Of a stretch of 64,000 nt of DNA, positions 47,601 to 58,065 are shown piece after piece. Source of the stretch: Adiantum capillus-veneris (taxonomy: Eukaryota; Streptophyta; Polypodiopsida; Polypodiales; Pteridaceae). How positions within the stretch are numbered: position 1 is the stretch's first letter; each line of letters starts with the position of its first letter. The stretch is taken from NCBI GenBank assembly GCA_014529385.2, contig CM043969.1:21889946-21953945 (forward strand), given 5' to 3'. A program made the translations under genes and the position numbers. The notes under the pieces are model-generated. The model saw only the letters and a list, made by a program, of their open reading frames with translations. It searched no databases and had not been told where the DNA came from.

Positions 47601-49787
47601 CATCATACGTTTGATCATTAAACAATCCTTAGCTTGGTGACCATACCTACCACATGCGTTGCAAGTTCCATTAAATTTTACTCTAAACGTAGGGCACTCA
47701 CTAGTGCTATGTGGACCTAAGCAAATGGAACACCATTGTTGCTCCCTTCTTGGATACATGTGACTATTTTGAGGGGGTCGATTATCCTTAAGAGACTCTT
47801 GGATTGCCTTGGTGAGGTCTGTCAAGAATGTCTCAAATACCTTTGGCTCATTGGCAATGGGCTTTGCAGTCATGGGTTCATACTCAATGGCTTGTGAGCT
47901 AGTGGATCTCGTGTCAGTAGACACCCTCATGCCTGCTATCATCAAGTTGTCCTCTAATTGGATTGCATTGGCAGTGACATCTTCCCAGGTTGTGATACCT
48001 CTAATCACTAGTCCATTATAGATTCCTTCATTCCTCAACCCTCGAATGAATCGATCAAGCAGTTGGTTATTGTTGAAGCGCTCATTTATAGGGCAGCGAG
48101 AGTTTAAGTGCTTTAGACGACTAATGAAGTCCCTTACTGACTCTCCTTCCTTACGTTCGGCCTTCTGTAGCTGAGATGCTACACCCCAAAGCACACCTTC
48201 TCGTATGTACTCCTTTAGAAACAACCTTCGAAGGGTAGGGTAGATTGTTTTCTCGTCCACCCTTAGGGTCCTATACCAATCTCCAGCCTTCCCACTTAAT
48301 GTCAAGCTTAAGGCATTGCACTTATGTAGTTCGTTGCGTTCCCCTAAGGAATCACATACTTGTTCAAACACTTCAATGTGTTTTCTAGCATCTTCGTCCC
48401 CATTGAATTTTTGCGTGAGTTTGGCAATTTGTACTGCCTTACTTCTAGGCTCTCTATCAGATGCATGACGCATATTTTCCGCGATAGATCGACCTATGGT
48501 TTGAGCAAACGCTGCCAAGTCACCTATGTGAGGAGGTAGGGCCGGTGGAGGTACTCTTGGAATCATATGTGGGAGAGGAACGGGTACCGGTCTTGGCATA
48601 TGTGTGGATGATGCAGGATATGGAACATAACCGGGCATAGGTCCACTCGGATAAGAGCTAGGGAGCGGCACTCGAGGAGCATAAGCAAGTGGTACAATTG
48701 GAGGTGTGGGGGCCATGTGTGCATAAAGGGCTAGAGACACATATGGTCGAGGCCCCATATTAGGTACTACGACACTAGGTAGTGGCACTGCGCTAACCGT
48801 AGATGTCATCGGTACATTCTCTGTCAGGCTTATCCCTGGAGTGAGCACTGTGTTTTCCTTGATAGAGGGTTGAGCCAAGTTAGGGAAGCTAAAGTTTTCG
48901 CTCGGAGGCTCAGATTGCATAGAGACACCAGGTGAAATGACGTAAGATGGGTCCATGGGGCTCATTAGAGGAGTCTCCATTTGTGATAGAGTAGGCTGTT
49001 GAGCCTTGCTCGTATCCAGAAATCTCATGGGGCCAGTTGAGAGTATATTTACCCCTCGGTTTTGCCTTTCTGATTGAATAATGCCATGGATAACATTACA
49101 GATCATTTTCTGTTGATCTTCGATGCTCGTGGCACTAGAGGTGGATTGTACAATCTCTATCCATCCTACATGGTAGGCGTGGCCAGAGTGTAGATCCGTC
49201 AACACCTCAGTGTGGAGGTCGTATGTCCAATGATCATTAATGAACAATCCTTCTAGAGTCGACGTGTTAACGGTTTCTCGTGAGGTAGAAGCAATGTTGC
49301 TCCCCATGGTTTTACTTGTCACCAACGGTACTCTAGAGGGAACTTCTGAAGGAGGCAGCTCAACAGGGCCTTCTTGGTAAGAAGTTGGTAGGATATCCAC
49401 ATGGACACTCTTTGGGGGTGTGGGGTCCACGTGCGATGTGAAAGGAGATTCCACTTCCCCACCCCCTTCGTGTGCTTCATTTGCATCAGGTTCCGAGCGA
49501 GTAGCTCTACCTAATGTTTCCATGAAACGGCTAAACATACTAGTACTAGGCTGTGGAGCTTCGGGAGGTGCATGGCCTTCTCTCTCAGTGTTTTGGTTAG
49601 GGTATGCTTCCATGATTTCTGAGTCGGAGGAGGAATCACTAGCGGCTATTTTAGGGTCTTGGGTGGTGCTACCTTGTGTCCCCGCTGAGGGTCTAGAGCT
49701 TATCGTGGATGGGTAATGGGTGTCCGTATGAATAGAGGCACCCTCAATATGCTCGTGTTCTAGCACCCGCCCAGAGCGTAAGTGCAT
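44607..49787 (-). CDS. gag: E3 gag-protease polyprotein (1,726 codons)
   Basis: The ATG at 49785-49787 begins MHLRSGR. A long Pro/Ser/Thr-rich N-terminal half leads to a retrotransposon gag domain (about residues 440-610; LTQKFNGDEDARKHIEVFEQ, LSGKAGDWY, LKHLNSRCP). Four zinc knuckles follow at about 686, 711, 857 and 897. Only CNACGRYGHQAKDC is the usual CX2CX4HX4C; the other three are CX2CX3HX4C. The aspartic protease near residue 1298 has GILDGGAGVSIV and MILGRPFM. A basic tail of about 350 residues follows, with W-V-P repeats (KWVPKT, RWIPKR, IWVPKR, VWVPTK). The frame is open throughout, well beyond normal gag length. It probably packages its own RNA while using RT and integrase from another element. 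Confidence 0.93.
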   Translation of the reverse strand: MHLRSGRVLEHEHIEGASIHTDTHYPSTISSRPSAGTQGSTTQDPKIAASDSSSDSEIMEAYPNQNTEREGHAPPEAPQPSTSMFSRFMETLGRATRSEPDANEAHEGGGEVESPFTSHVDPTPPKSVHVDILPTSYQEGPVELPPSEVPSRVPLVTSKTMGSNIASTSRETVNTSTLEGLFINDHWTYDLHTEVLTDLHSGHAYHVGWIEIVQSTSSATSIEDQQKMICNVIHGIIQSERQNRGVNILSTGPMRFLDTSKAQQPTLSQMETPLMSPMDPSYVISPGVSMQSEPPSENFSFPNLAQPSIKENTVLTPGISLTENVPMTSTVSAVPLPSVVVPNMGPRPYVSLALYAHMAPTPPIVPLAYAPRVPLPSSYPSGPMPGYVPYPASSTHMPRPVPVPLPHMIPRVPPPALPPHIGDLAAFAQTIGRSIAENMRHASDREPRSKAVQIAKLTQKFNGDEDARKHIEVFEQVCDSLGERNELHKCNALSLTLSGKAGDWYRTLRVDEKTIYPTLRRLFLKEYIREGVLWGVASQLQKAERKEGESVRDFISRLKHLNSRCPINERFNNNQLLDRFIRGLRNEGIYNGLVIRGITTWEDVTANAIQLEDNLMIAGMRVSTDTRSTSSQAIEYEPMTAKPIANEPKVFETFLTDLTKAIQESLKDNRPPQNSHMYPRREQQWCSICLGPHSTSECPTFRVKFNGTCNACGRYGHQAKDCLMIKRMMANRPPVAWTDAPRAPVLMPTPPVEQLPQHMVPRSQNVVQATPLPPPVLGPQPPHPRVAPMNQVGCELSNAYADGCEEEIDTSIAYGLDTLEECPIYYMEDCWGQVKPVYQAAALASRGQNINTKARRPPLQCYECGGPHRVAECPIRLQKNAAQMQVNQGSTSAMPILTCNHCGIDHLIAQCPYNPNAPKITPLNLVEIASVTSPIPPVAPAYAITRSMLQGPRHILEERDTASVIQEKKKKTRRKKSQNTENSKPSSKTNIGTGDDPVYMNDLEEDSDSVETMETRTNTTKGKTDKENRNMEPNENRMRENHKEPLKTPQVFPNPIQDHQDKPQGQKGKNRKKKIGTYPNPVDEIEQVKHLRGLVEETQRKLEPEPMHVKIHDTVFPTQVHPPHMNHRPLAISSIIQEGSEDRTSESEHTPFLLERMFNEGIPDRIEEYEIPSSLVPSQGPTPCKTPMNVAKLVDFMSSEVRTTIIAKLYGDPELFLALRAFLNGELRTGLPQFAQPNRPDSIMIDEENHVQSLDLDGHESVIEVPINELGQYFEGDESNATLPITTKGLTIKGILDGGAGVSIVTKDCWESMGKPRLSVTNIVVKMANGTIAKPMGMLKDLKIKVLGHKVRHTFIVMDFSKHLMSYEMILGRPFMREAQMVHDWSKNHVYLQFQDSVLRVDLVTGKVHPLGSKTIIDHRSDTTVHSAPLQYCYTCKKDTDIGQDSPYMDVLPGMTESDNVDWVHLASTIDTWGNRGTTWVTPEGDEMPIPLNMLQAMHIASDKTHPNVTKKTYKWVPKTSVVSMVDAKKQKPCKNRTTHSKKCKETLRWIPKRLLEAQGYYEGNDQIWVPKRKVCSYLSPDPSEPNPVAPKRINERGKKKITKCYTPAPELVWVPTKERFVPPSSGRGESHEDSSSSCNTSIEVKASTQPPSIVVDLNEATKESTSPSVQESPNEPLQVRSWESTLPPLQLDKAPRVITNYWQKSSPITNWNNWFQRVTSSFQTV

Positions 49788-50482
49788 GTGCTTTTGATAC
49801 CCTAAGGTGTCAAAAAGCTGCTCTAGGAGGCCTTGTGACTAGTTTTTAGCGTGTTTTTTGTTTATTTTTTTGCTAGATTTTTTAGAGTGTGTCGTGGAAT
49901 GGGCCGTGTGATAGCTCAAAACGAGCGTATCGGTTAGAGGGTCGTGCCGTGCTTTACAGCCCTCCGTTTGGTCACTCTATGCCCTCGGAATCCCTAAAAC
50001 TGTCAATTTCCAGTAGGGAACTAGGCCCAAACTAGAAAGTCTAAGGGTGCAAGTGGGAAGAGAAAGGAGGAGAGTGGAGGACTTGTCCCACATGCTCTCA
50101 TTCTCTCTTGAGGGAGTAGGGTATATATATAATAGTGAGTCTAGTATATATCATAAGACTGAGGACTAAGACTGAGGACTGAGGCTTGGGCTTGGGCTTG
50201 GGCTTCTTTTATACAAACCAACCCGTCCGTTTTAAGAGTCGCGTTTTTTATTTTCGAAAAATTTCGCTGCCCACTCACTCGCGTTTTTTATTTCCGAATT
50301 TTTTTCCCTTTTAATTGCAGAAATTGAAAAAACACAGACAATAGCAGAAATTGAAACTTGACAGCAATTGCAGAAAACGCAAAAAACAGAAACCTTCCAC
50401 ACACTCTTTCCCTGCCTTTCCTATGATAGAGATTGCACCACAAGGAAGCGTAAAGTGCTAACCGAGCTTAGTGTAGGGCATA
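49788..50482 (-). other. E3 5' leader
   Basis: About 700 bases between gag ATG and PBS. It holds a small GGGCTT hexamer repeat (about 50188-50212) and no ORF of note. It is a candidate location for the packaging signal. Confidence 0.6.
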
Positions 50483-50500
50483 TCCCCAGCAACGGCGCCA
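50483..50500 (-). promoter_or_regulatory. E3 primer binding site (tRNA-Asp type)
   Basis: TGGCGCCGTTGCTGGGGA on the minus strand, four bases from the LTR. It differs at one position from the tRNA-Asp site I recall for Athila-like and Tat-like elements. Confidence 0.85.
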
Positions 50501-50504
50501 AAAA

Positions 50505-50749
50505 TGTGCGCTCCTTGCCGCACTGTCAAAGCAAGGGACTTGCCAATACACCGTATGCGAGCCACAAACGGCTCCAAGCACACAACAAGCCTAAACTAGC
50601 AAGCTCAAGAAAACAAAGGGTGTGTCACTCACCGCTCTACGCTCGCCTTCGTGGTGGATTCCTCGCCGCGATGAAGAAGAAGCTGCAGTCGTGCCGCGCT
50701 CAACCGCTTCGCCGCCGTCGTGCCTTCGTAATGCTCGATCGCACACACA

Positions 50750-50785
<36 letters not shown>

Positions 50786-51078
50786 AGGAGGTGAAGAAGA
50801 AGAAGATGGAGATGGAGCAAGAGCACTCTTCAATTGCACAAATGAGAGAATGAGTAAAAATTAGGTTTAGTTGGCTTTTATAGGAGCTCACCCCATTCAC
50901 ACTTGGGCGCCCATGCTTAACCAACTAATCCCTTGAATGTCCAAGTTAAAGTGCGCCTCTCATCGGCGATCACTCTACCTTTCCCTATTGGTCCGACAAG
51001 CCCGGTACCTGACTCTACCAAATACATAATACGCGTCCATCGTAGGTGATGGGTGTCCGTGTGCCGTGAGGGTTAACA
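50505..51078 (-). repeat. E3 5' LTR (574 bp)
   Basis: Starts TGTGCGCTCC and ends GGGTTAACA on the plus strand, followed by target site GTTTG. TATA box at 50873-50884. Confidence 0.93.
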
Positions 51079-54000
51079 GTTTGGGACAGAGCTCCACCAC
51101 TTGTCCAACCTACTAACAATTGCGTTATGGAGGTTTTAGCCCAAGGTTGTTTGAAGATTAACCACCTATCCAAGCTATCTCTATAGAAATAATTTTTCAC
51201 TATTGTTTGAAGTTTAAAGTGTGTTTACTACCATGAAGGGTCTGGGACAGAGGTCCGTCACTTTTCCAACCTACTAACCATTGTGTTATGGGAGTTTTAG
51301 CACAAGGTGGTTTGAGGGTCCACCACCTGTCCAAGCTAGCTCTATTAAATAGTCCTATCTCTGGATGGTTTGGGGTAGAGGTCTAACACTTGTCCAACCT
51401 ACTGTCCATTGTGTTATTCAGGTTCTAGTCCAAGGTGGTTTGAAGGTCCACCACCTCTCCAAGATAGCTCTATTGAAAGAATCTATCTCTATTGTTTGAA
51501 GGTCAATGTGTGAATGGAGTGTAACTACCTTGTTTAATACCATGGATGGTTTTGGCAGAGGACCATCACTTTTCCAACCTACTAGAAATTGTGTTATGCA
51601 GGTTTTACCCCTATGTGGTTTGAAGGTCCACAACCTGTCCAAGCTCGCTCTATTGAATAGTCCTATCTCTACTCTGATAGCGTGGACAATTTTGCCTAGA
51701 GGTCCAACTCTTGTCCAACCTACTATCCATTGTTTTATGGAGGTTCTAGCCCAAGGCAGTTTGAAGGTCCACCACATATCCAAGCTAGATCTATTGAAAG
51801 AATCTATCTCTATTGTTTGAAGTTCAATGTGTGAAGGGTGTGTAGCTATTAATTATGTTTACTATTGTGGATGGTTTGGGATAGAGATCCATCACTTGTC
51901 CAACCTACTAACCATTGTGTTATGGAGGTCTTATCCCAAGGTGGTTTGAAGGTCCACCACCTGTTTAAGCTAGCTCTATTGAAATATCCTACCTCTATTG
52001 TTTAAAGGTGCAAATGGACTATAGCTACTAGGCATACTACTGTGGATGGTTTGGGGTAGAGGTCCACCACTTGTCTAACCTACTTTCCATTGTGTTCTAG
52101 AGGTTTTAGCCCAGGTTGATTTGAAGGTCCACCACCTATCAAAGATACATCTATTGAAAAACACTACCACTTTTATTTGAAGATCAATGTGTGACTAGAG
52201 TGTAGCTACTATGTTTACTACCATGGATGGTTTGGGTAGAGGACCATCACTTGTCCAACCTACTAGCCATTGTGTTATGCAGGTTTTATCCCTATGTCAA
52301 TCAAAGGTCCACCACCTTTCCAAGCTCGCTCTATTGAATAGTCATATCTCTACTCTTATAGAGTGTATGGTTTTGGATAGAGGTCCAACACTTGTACAAC
52401 CTACTATCCATTGTGTTATGGAGGTTTTATCCCAAGGCGGTTTGAAGGTCCACCACCTATCCAATCTAGATCTATTGAAAAAAGCTATGTGTGAATGGAG
52501 TGTAGCTACTATGCTTACTACCATGTATGGTTTGGGGTAGAGATCCACGACTTGTCCATTATACTATCCATTGTGTTATGGAGGTTTAAGTCCAAGGTGG
52601 TTTGAAGGTCCCCCACCTGTCCAAGTTAGCTCTATTGAAAAAAGCTATATCTATTGTTTGAAGGTCAATTTGTGAATGGAGTGTAGCTACTATGTTTACT
52701 ACCATGGATGGTTTAGGGTAGAGATCCACCACTTGTACAACCTACTTTCCATTGTGTTCTAAAGATTTTATCCCAGGTTGGTTTTTAGATCCACCACCTA
52801 TCCAAGCTAGATCTATTGAACAAAGATATCTCTATTGTTTCAAAGTCAGTGTGTGAATGGAGTGTAGCTAATTTGTTTACTACCATGGATGGTTTGTGGG
52901 AAAGATCTACCACTTGTCCAACTTACTATCCATTGTGTTATGGAGGTTTTAGCCCAAGATTGTTTAAAGGTCAACCACCTGTCCAAGATAGCTCCTTTGA
53001 AAGAAGCTATCTTTATTGTTTCAAGGTCAATGTGTGAATGGATCCTAGATACTTTTATTATTGCCATGGATGGTTTGGGACGGAGGTCCACCACTTGTCT
53101 AGCCTACTATCTATTGTGTTATTGAGGTTTTAGCCCAAGGTTGTTTGAAGGTCCACCACCTGTCAAAGCAATCTCTATTGAATAGTCCTATCTCTAGCTT
53201 GATCACATGTATGGTTTGGGGTAGCGGTCTACCACTTATCCAACTTACTAACCATTGTGTTATGGAGGTTTTAGCCCATGGTGGTTTGAAGTTCAATCAC
53301 TTTTCCAAACTATCTGTATTGAATAGTCCTATCTCTAGTCTGATGATGTGGATGGTTTGGGGTAGAGGTCTATCACTTTTCCAACCTTCTATCCATTGCG
53401 TTATTAAGGTTTTAGCCCAAGGTGGTTTGAAGTTCCACCACCTGTCCAAGCTTGATCTATTGAAAAAATCTATCTCTATTGTGTGAAGGTCAATGTGTGA
53501 ATGGAGTAGAGCTATTATGTTTACTACCATTGATGGTTTGGGATAGAGGCCCACCACTTGTCCAACCTACTAACCATTGCATTGTAGAGGTTTTAGCCCA
53601 AGGTTGTTTGAAGATCCACCACCTATCCAAGCTAGCTCTATTAAAATAATCTATCAATATTGTTTGAAGGTTAAAGTGTGAATAGAATCTAGCTACTATG
53701 TTTACTATCATGAAGGGTTTGGGATAGAGGTCCATCACTTGTCCAACCTACTAACCATTGTGTTATGGAGGTTTTAGCCCAAGGTGGTTTGAAGGTCCAC
53801 CACCTGTCCAAGCTAGCTCTATTTAATAGTCCTATCTCTACTCTAATAGGATGGTTGGTGTGTGATAGAGGTCTAACACCTTTCCAACCTACTATCCATT
53901 ATGTTATTGGGGTTCTATCCCAAGGTGGTTTGAAGGTCCACCACCTATCCAAGCTAGATCTATTGAAAGAATCTACCTCTATTGTTTGAAGTTCAATTTG

Positions 54001-55354
54001 TGAATGGAGTGTAACTACCTTGTTTACTACCATGTATGGTTTGGGTAGAGGACAATCACTTGTCCAACCCACTAGCCATTGTGTTATGGAGGTTTTAGCC
54101 CCATGTGGTTTGAATATCCACAAAGTGTCCAAGCTCACTCTATTCAATAGTCCTATCTCTACTCTGATAGTGCGGATGGTTTCAGCTAAAGGTCCTAGTC
54201 TTGTCCAGCCTACTATCCATTGTGTTATGGAGGTTTTAGCCCAAGGCGGTTTGAAGGTCCACCACCTATCCAAGCTAGATCTATTGAAAGAATCTTTCAC
54301 TATTGTTTGAAGGTTAAATTGTGAATGGAGTCTGACTACTATGTTTACTACAATGGAGGGTTTGGGATAGAGGTCCATCACTTGTACAACCTACTAACCA
54401 TTGGGTTATGGAGGTCTTAGCCACAGATGGTTTGAAGTTCCACCACCTGTCCAAGCTGGATCTATTAAATAATCATATCTCTACTCTAATAGCATGGATG
54501 GTTTGGGGTAGAGGTCTAACACTTGTCCAATATACTATCCATGGTGTTATTGAGGTTCTAGACTAAGGTGGTTTGAAGGTCCACCACCTATCCGAGCTAG
54601 TTCTATTTAAAAAAGCTACCTCTATTGTTTGAACGTCAATGTGTGAATGGAGTGTAATTACCTTGTTTACTACCATGTATGGTTTGGGTAGAGGACAATC
54701 ACTTCTCCAACCTACTAGCCATTATGTTATGGAGGTTTTAGCCCTATGTGGTATGAAGATCCACAACCTGTCCAACCTCCCTCTATTGAATAGTCCTATC
54801 TATACTCTGATAGCGTGGATGGTTTTGGCTAGAGGTCCTACGCTTGTCCAACCTACTATCCATTGGTTTATGGAGGTTTTAGCCCAAGGCGGTTTGAAGG
54901 TCCATCACCTATCCAAGCTACATCTATTGAAAGAATCTATCTCTATTGTTTGAAGTTCAATGTGTGAATGGAGTAAAGATACTATGTTTACTACCATTGA
55001 TGGTTTGGGAGAGAGGCCCACCACTTGTCCAACCTACTAACCATTGCATTATTGACGTTTTATCCCAAGGTGGTTTGAAGATCCACCACCTATCCAACCT
55101 AGCTCTATTAAAATAATCTATCACTATTGTTTGAAGGTTAAAGTGTGAATGGGGTATAGCTACTATTTTTACTACCATGAAGGGTTTGGGACAGAGGGTT
55201 ATCACTTGTCCAACCTACTAACCATTGCATTATTGAGGTTTTAGCCCAAGGCTATTTCAATATCCACCACCTATCCAAGCTAGATCTATTGAAAGAATCT
55301 TTCACTATTGTTTGAAGGTTAAAGTGTGAATGGAGCCTAGCTACTATGTTTACT
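51079..55354. repeat. 180-bp satellite array, middle block
   Basis: Direct continuation of the array interrupted by E3. About 24 monomers, many arranged as alternating long (about 181-185 bp) and short (about 130-140 bp) types. Between 53.8 and 54.8 kb the short-type marker GAATAGTCCTATCTCTA recurs every 319-322 bp, so a dimeric higher-order unit is forming. It ends at the E2 LTR. Confidence 0.93.
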
Positions 55355-55359
55355 ACCAT

Positions 55360-55618
55360 TGAGGCGGTCCGGGGCGGGCAACAAGAAGAGCAAACTCTAG
55401 ACACCCTTCAAGGCTCCCGTGCTGCTCAATGGGGCTGGGGCACAACACAACACAAACCAAAACAACAAACCCACAGCCAAATCCCAACTACACAAGGGGC
55501 ACCACCTAGTTTAAGAGCGAACTAGGACGCAAAAGAGGAGAATCGTTAGAGCAACCCACAAACAAGCAAGGAATTTACACTAACCCTAACACCAATGGAA
55601 CAATCTCACACACTAAAA

Positions 55619-55667
<49 letters not shown>

Positions 55668-58037
55668 TGGTGCTCGGGCTGCTTTGAAGTGTATCGTTAA
55701 TGATCAAGCAAACACAACTATATATGTAAGCAAGAGAGAGAAAGGGGGAGGGGGTGCTTGTTGCATTAATACCTTCTTACAAATCTGTCATGACAAATCA
55801 AAGTGAGATTAGTATTTGTTCAACATAGCTTGCGTAAATTTCACCACAACACATCACAAGAAAAGCCACCCCAATCACTGTCTTAAGGCCAAGAGAGTCC
55901 TCTCCACCCTGTCGCCCTCTTACAGTATGTGGGATTTATGGCTAGATTGATGACAACACCAGAGACAAGCTATCAAGAACTTAACAAAAAACACCAAGAC
56001 ACTTACGCATCATTGTTGTCCATTACTTCACGTTGGAAGGGAGACAAAGTATCCCAGCTTAGTCCAAATCCACCCTCCTTGATTCAGCAAATGTTGGGCT
56101 TACACTAGTAGGAGAAATGATAGATTTCCTACTCTCAATTGAATGATCACTCTCTCTCTTACAATGGCATAGAGTTCCCTTGCTAATCCCCTATTACAAC
56201 ACATGCACATGCATAAGACAATGAGCTTCCACTCAAGAGCTCCTTCTAGAGAGGTTGAGCTTGGCTTCTCAAGCTATAGCATAGTGCTCTTGCTTATGGC
56301 TCCCCCCTTTTTGTGCTATCTACACCCTCTTTTTATAGCAATTTTGAAGGCTATGGTTACTCCTCTAACCATGGTTGGGTTAGATTTTCAGCAATTTATC
56401 GAATTTCTTTTGCTTGGAATTATCAAGAAGTTGGTGGGGAAAGAGAGAGGAGAGAAATGGAGGTGATAGGACTTTTCATAGTGGGTTAGTGTTAGTAGAG
56501 TTAGTATTAATTTACAAATGGAATTGGATATTTACAATGGGAGTATCCATGTAGGATACAAATAAGGAAGAAAAACTCTTAAGAGGTAAGAAAAGGTGGA
56601 TTTCTTACAAGGTTGATGCTCCAAGTGTCTTGAGTAGGGCCAATTTTGACGCTTGTTGACGGTCCACTAGCTTTGACGGTACATTTTTTCTCCACTCTCG
56701 ACCTTCCTTGAGAGACAAGGTAATTGAAGCTGAGTAATCAACCACCATGATGTTGTCTTTTAAGAGAAGAGGCTGAATTTTGTGGTTTTTTTGATAGATA
56801 TGGGTAAATTGGAGGAGGAAAAATGAGACTAGGTGGTCAATTTTGGAATGGAATTGTGTGTGGGAGGTATGAGTTCACCATGGTTTCTCTTATTCTTCAA
56901 GGTTGAGGAGAAGGTGAGTAGGGTGCAGAGAGGAGTGGTGAGAGAGGTGGGGATGATGAGTGGAGAAGTGTGTGTGAAAGAGGAAAATGATAAAGTGGAA
57001 GAGAGAGTGTGGCTGCATAGCATGGGAAAACTGGGGTCCACTAATAAAATCATAGCTCACAGCTCGTAGCTCAAAAAAAATATGAAAAAATTTGAGGCAA
57101 AAGTTCAACCCACGAGCTACAACTTTTGTTTGTATCACCTTTTCAAATTCGGAGAGCAAGTGAACTTTAAAAATTCAGCAAAACTGACCGTTTTTTTCCA
57201 CTGCATAAGGTCCTTGTGGGGTCCTTCTTTGGATGATTCTTTTGAATACCTCCAAGAGTGAGCCCTCCATAGTGCATGTATGCATGCCACCTACCCTTGA
57301 CTTTATTTGGTAGGTCTATAATTGAAGATATTGTTGAGATTATGATATAAGTGAATAGTACAACTAAGAAAATAAAATATTGAGGGGTCTCAAAAATATG
57401 TACATGTCAAATATAAATAATATAAGAGGAAAAAATATAAAGGGGTCAAAAGAAATCTCTCTCATTATGAGGCTACCATAAAAAGATAAATATTTTTGGT
57501 GTTCTAAAAAAAAACAAAATAGATGTAGGAAGGGAAAAATCACAATAGTGAAAAAATATACACATAAATAAAACTAGTTTTTTTGGATTTTTGTTGGGAT
57601 GGAGTTACACCAAAAATAAGAGAAGATTACATGAAAATATTTCTATATGGAATAAAGAGTATGAAAAATGGTAAGAAAAATTGTGGTAATGGTGAGGCAA
57701 TGTACAGAGCATAAATAACACACACCTAGGTAGAAATATTTAAAAAAATACCAAAATAATTATGAAAAAATCCTTTTATTTAAGCCCTATATACAATGAA
57801 ATATTTACACACAAATGGGCCATAATATACTTATAATTTTTATTTATTTTATTTTTTTGGCTCAACTAGCCCAGTGACTAGCTAGCTGAGGGTTTTAAAG
57901 AAAATATGGGGAAAGTTCCCTAACTCACATACGCCTATATATAGTGAAATGGTAGGGATAGCCACAGTGTTTGGGTGATTTTGGTAGGGTGAGGTAACTC
58001 ACTGTGGCAATTACACAGAGCCGAAAAACGGCTATCA
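55360..58037 (-). repeat. E2 3' LTR (about 2.68 kb)
   Basis: Left edge TGAGGCGGTCC directly after satellite; right edge CTATCA directly before the PPT. TATA box (CTATAAAAAGAGGG, minus strand) near 56325-56338. A (GA)n tract lies at 55623-55664, and the A-rich module shared with the E1 LTR at about 57060-57175. A small hairpin (AGCCG/CGGCT) stands at the right edge. The left boundary rests on homology to 28373 and the satellite break, because the 5' LTR partner is absent. Confidence 0.75.
55623..55664. repeat. (GA)n microsatellite in the E2 LTR
   Basis: GA tract of about 42 bases, in the R/U5 part of the LTR. Confidence 0.95.
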
Positions 58038-58040
58038 TTA

Positions 58041-58053
58041 GCCCTCCCCCTGG
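58041..58053 (-). promoter_or_regulatory. E2 polypurine tract
   Basis: CCAGGGGGAGGGC on the minus strand lies a few bases from the LTR edge (CTATCA at 58032-58037) and just after the pol stop. Confidence 0.75.
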
Positions 58054-58065
58054 ATGATGGTATAT

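Larger units (their letters stand above)
42414..51078 (-). mobile_element. E3: non-autonomous LTR element with gag-protease only
   Basis: It is 8,665 bp, inserted in the satellite with target duplication GTTTG (42409-42413 and 51079-51083). Both LTRs are 574 bp (TGTGCG...TTAACA). PBS and PPT are in place. The only coding region is a 1,726-codon gag-protease ORF; no RT, RNase H or integrase exists in the 1.6 kb between its stop and the PPT. This fits the TR-GAG type of non-autonomous element. The uninterrupted ORF and about 10 LTR differences suggest fairly recent movement. Confidence 0.92.

Noticed and set aside
38050-55205. Dozens of ORFs of 60-160 codons in the satellite
   Set aside because: They recur per monomer on both strands, and the 180-bp unit shifts frame between monomers, so they are by-products of a stop-poor repeat.
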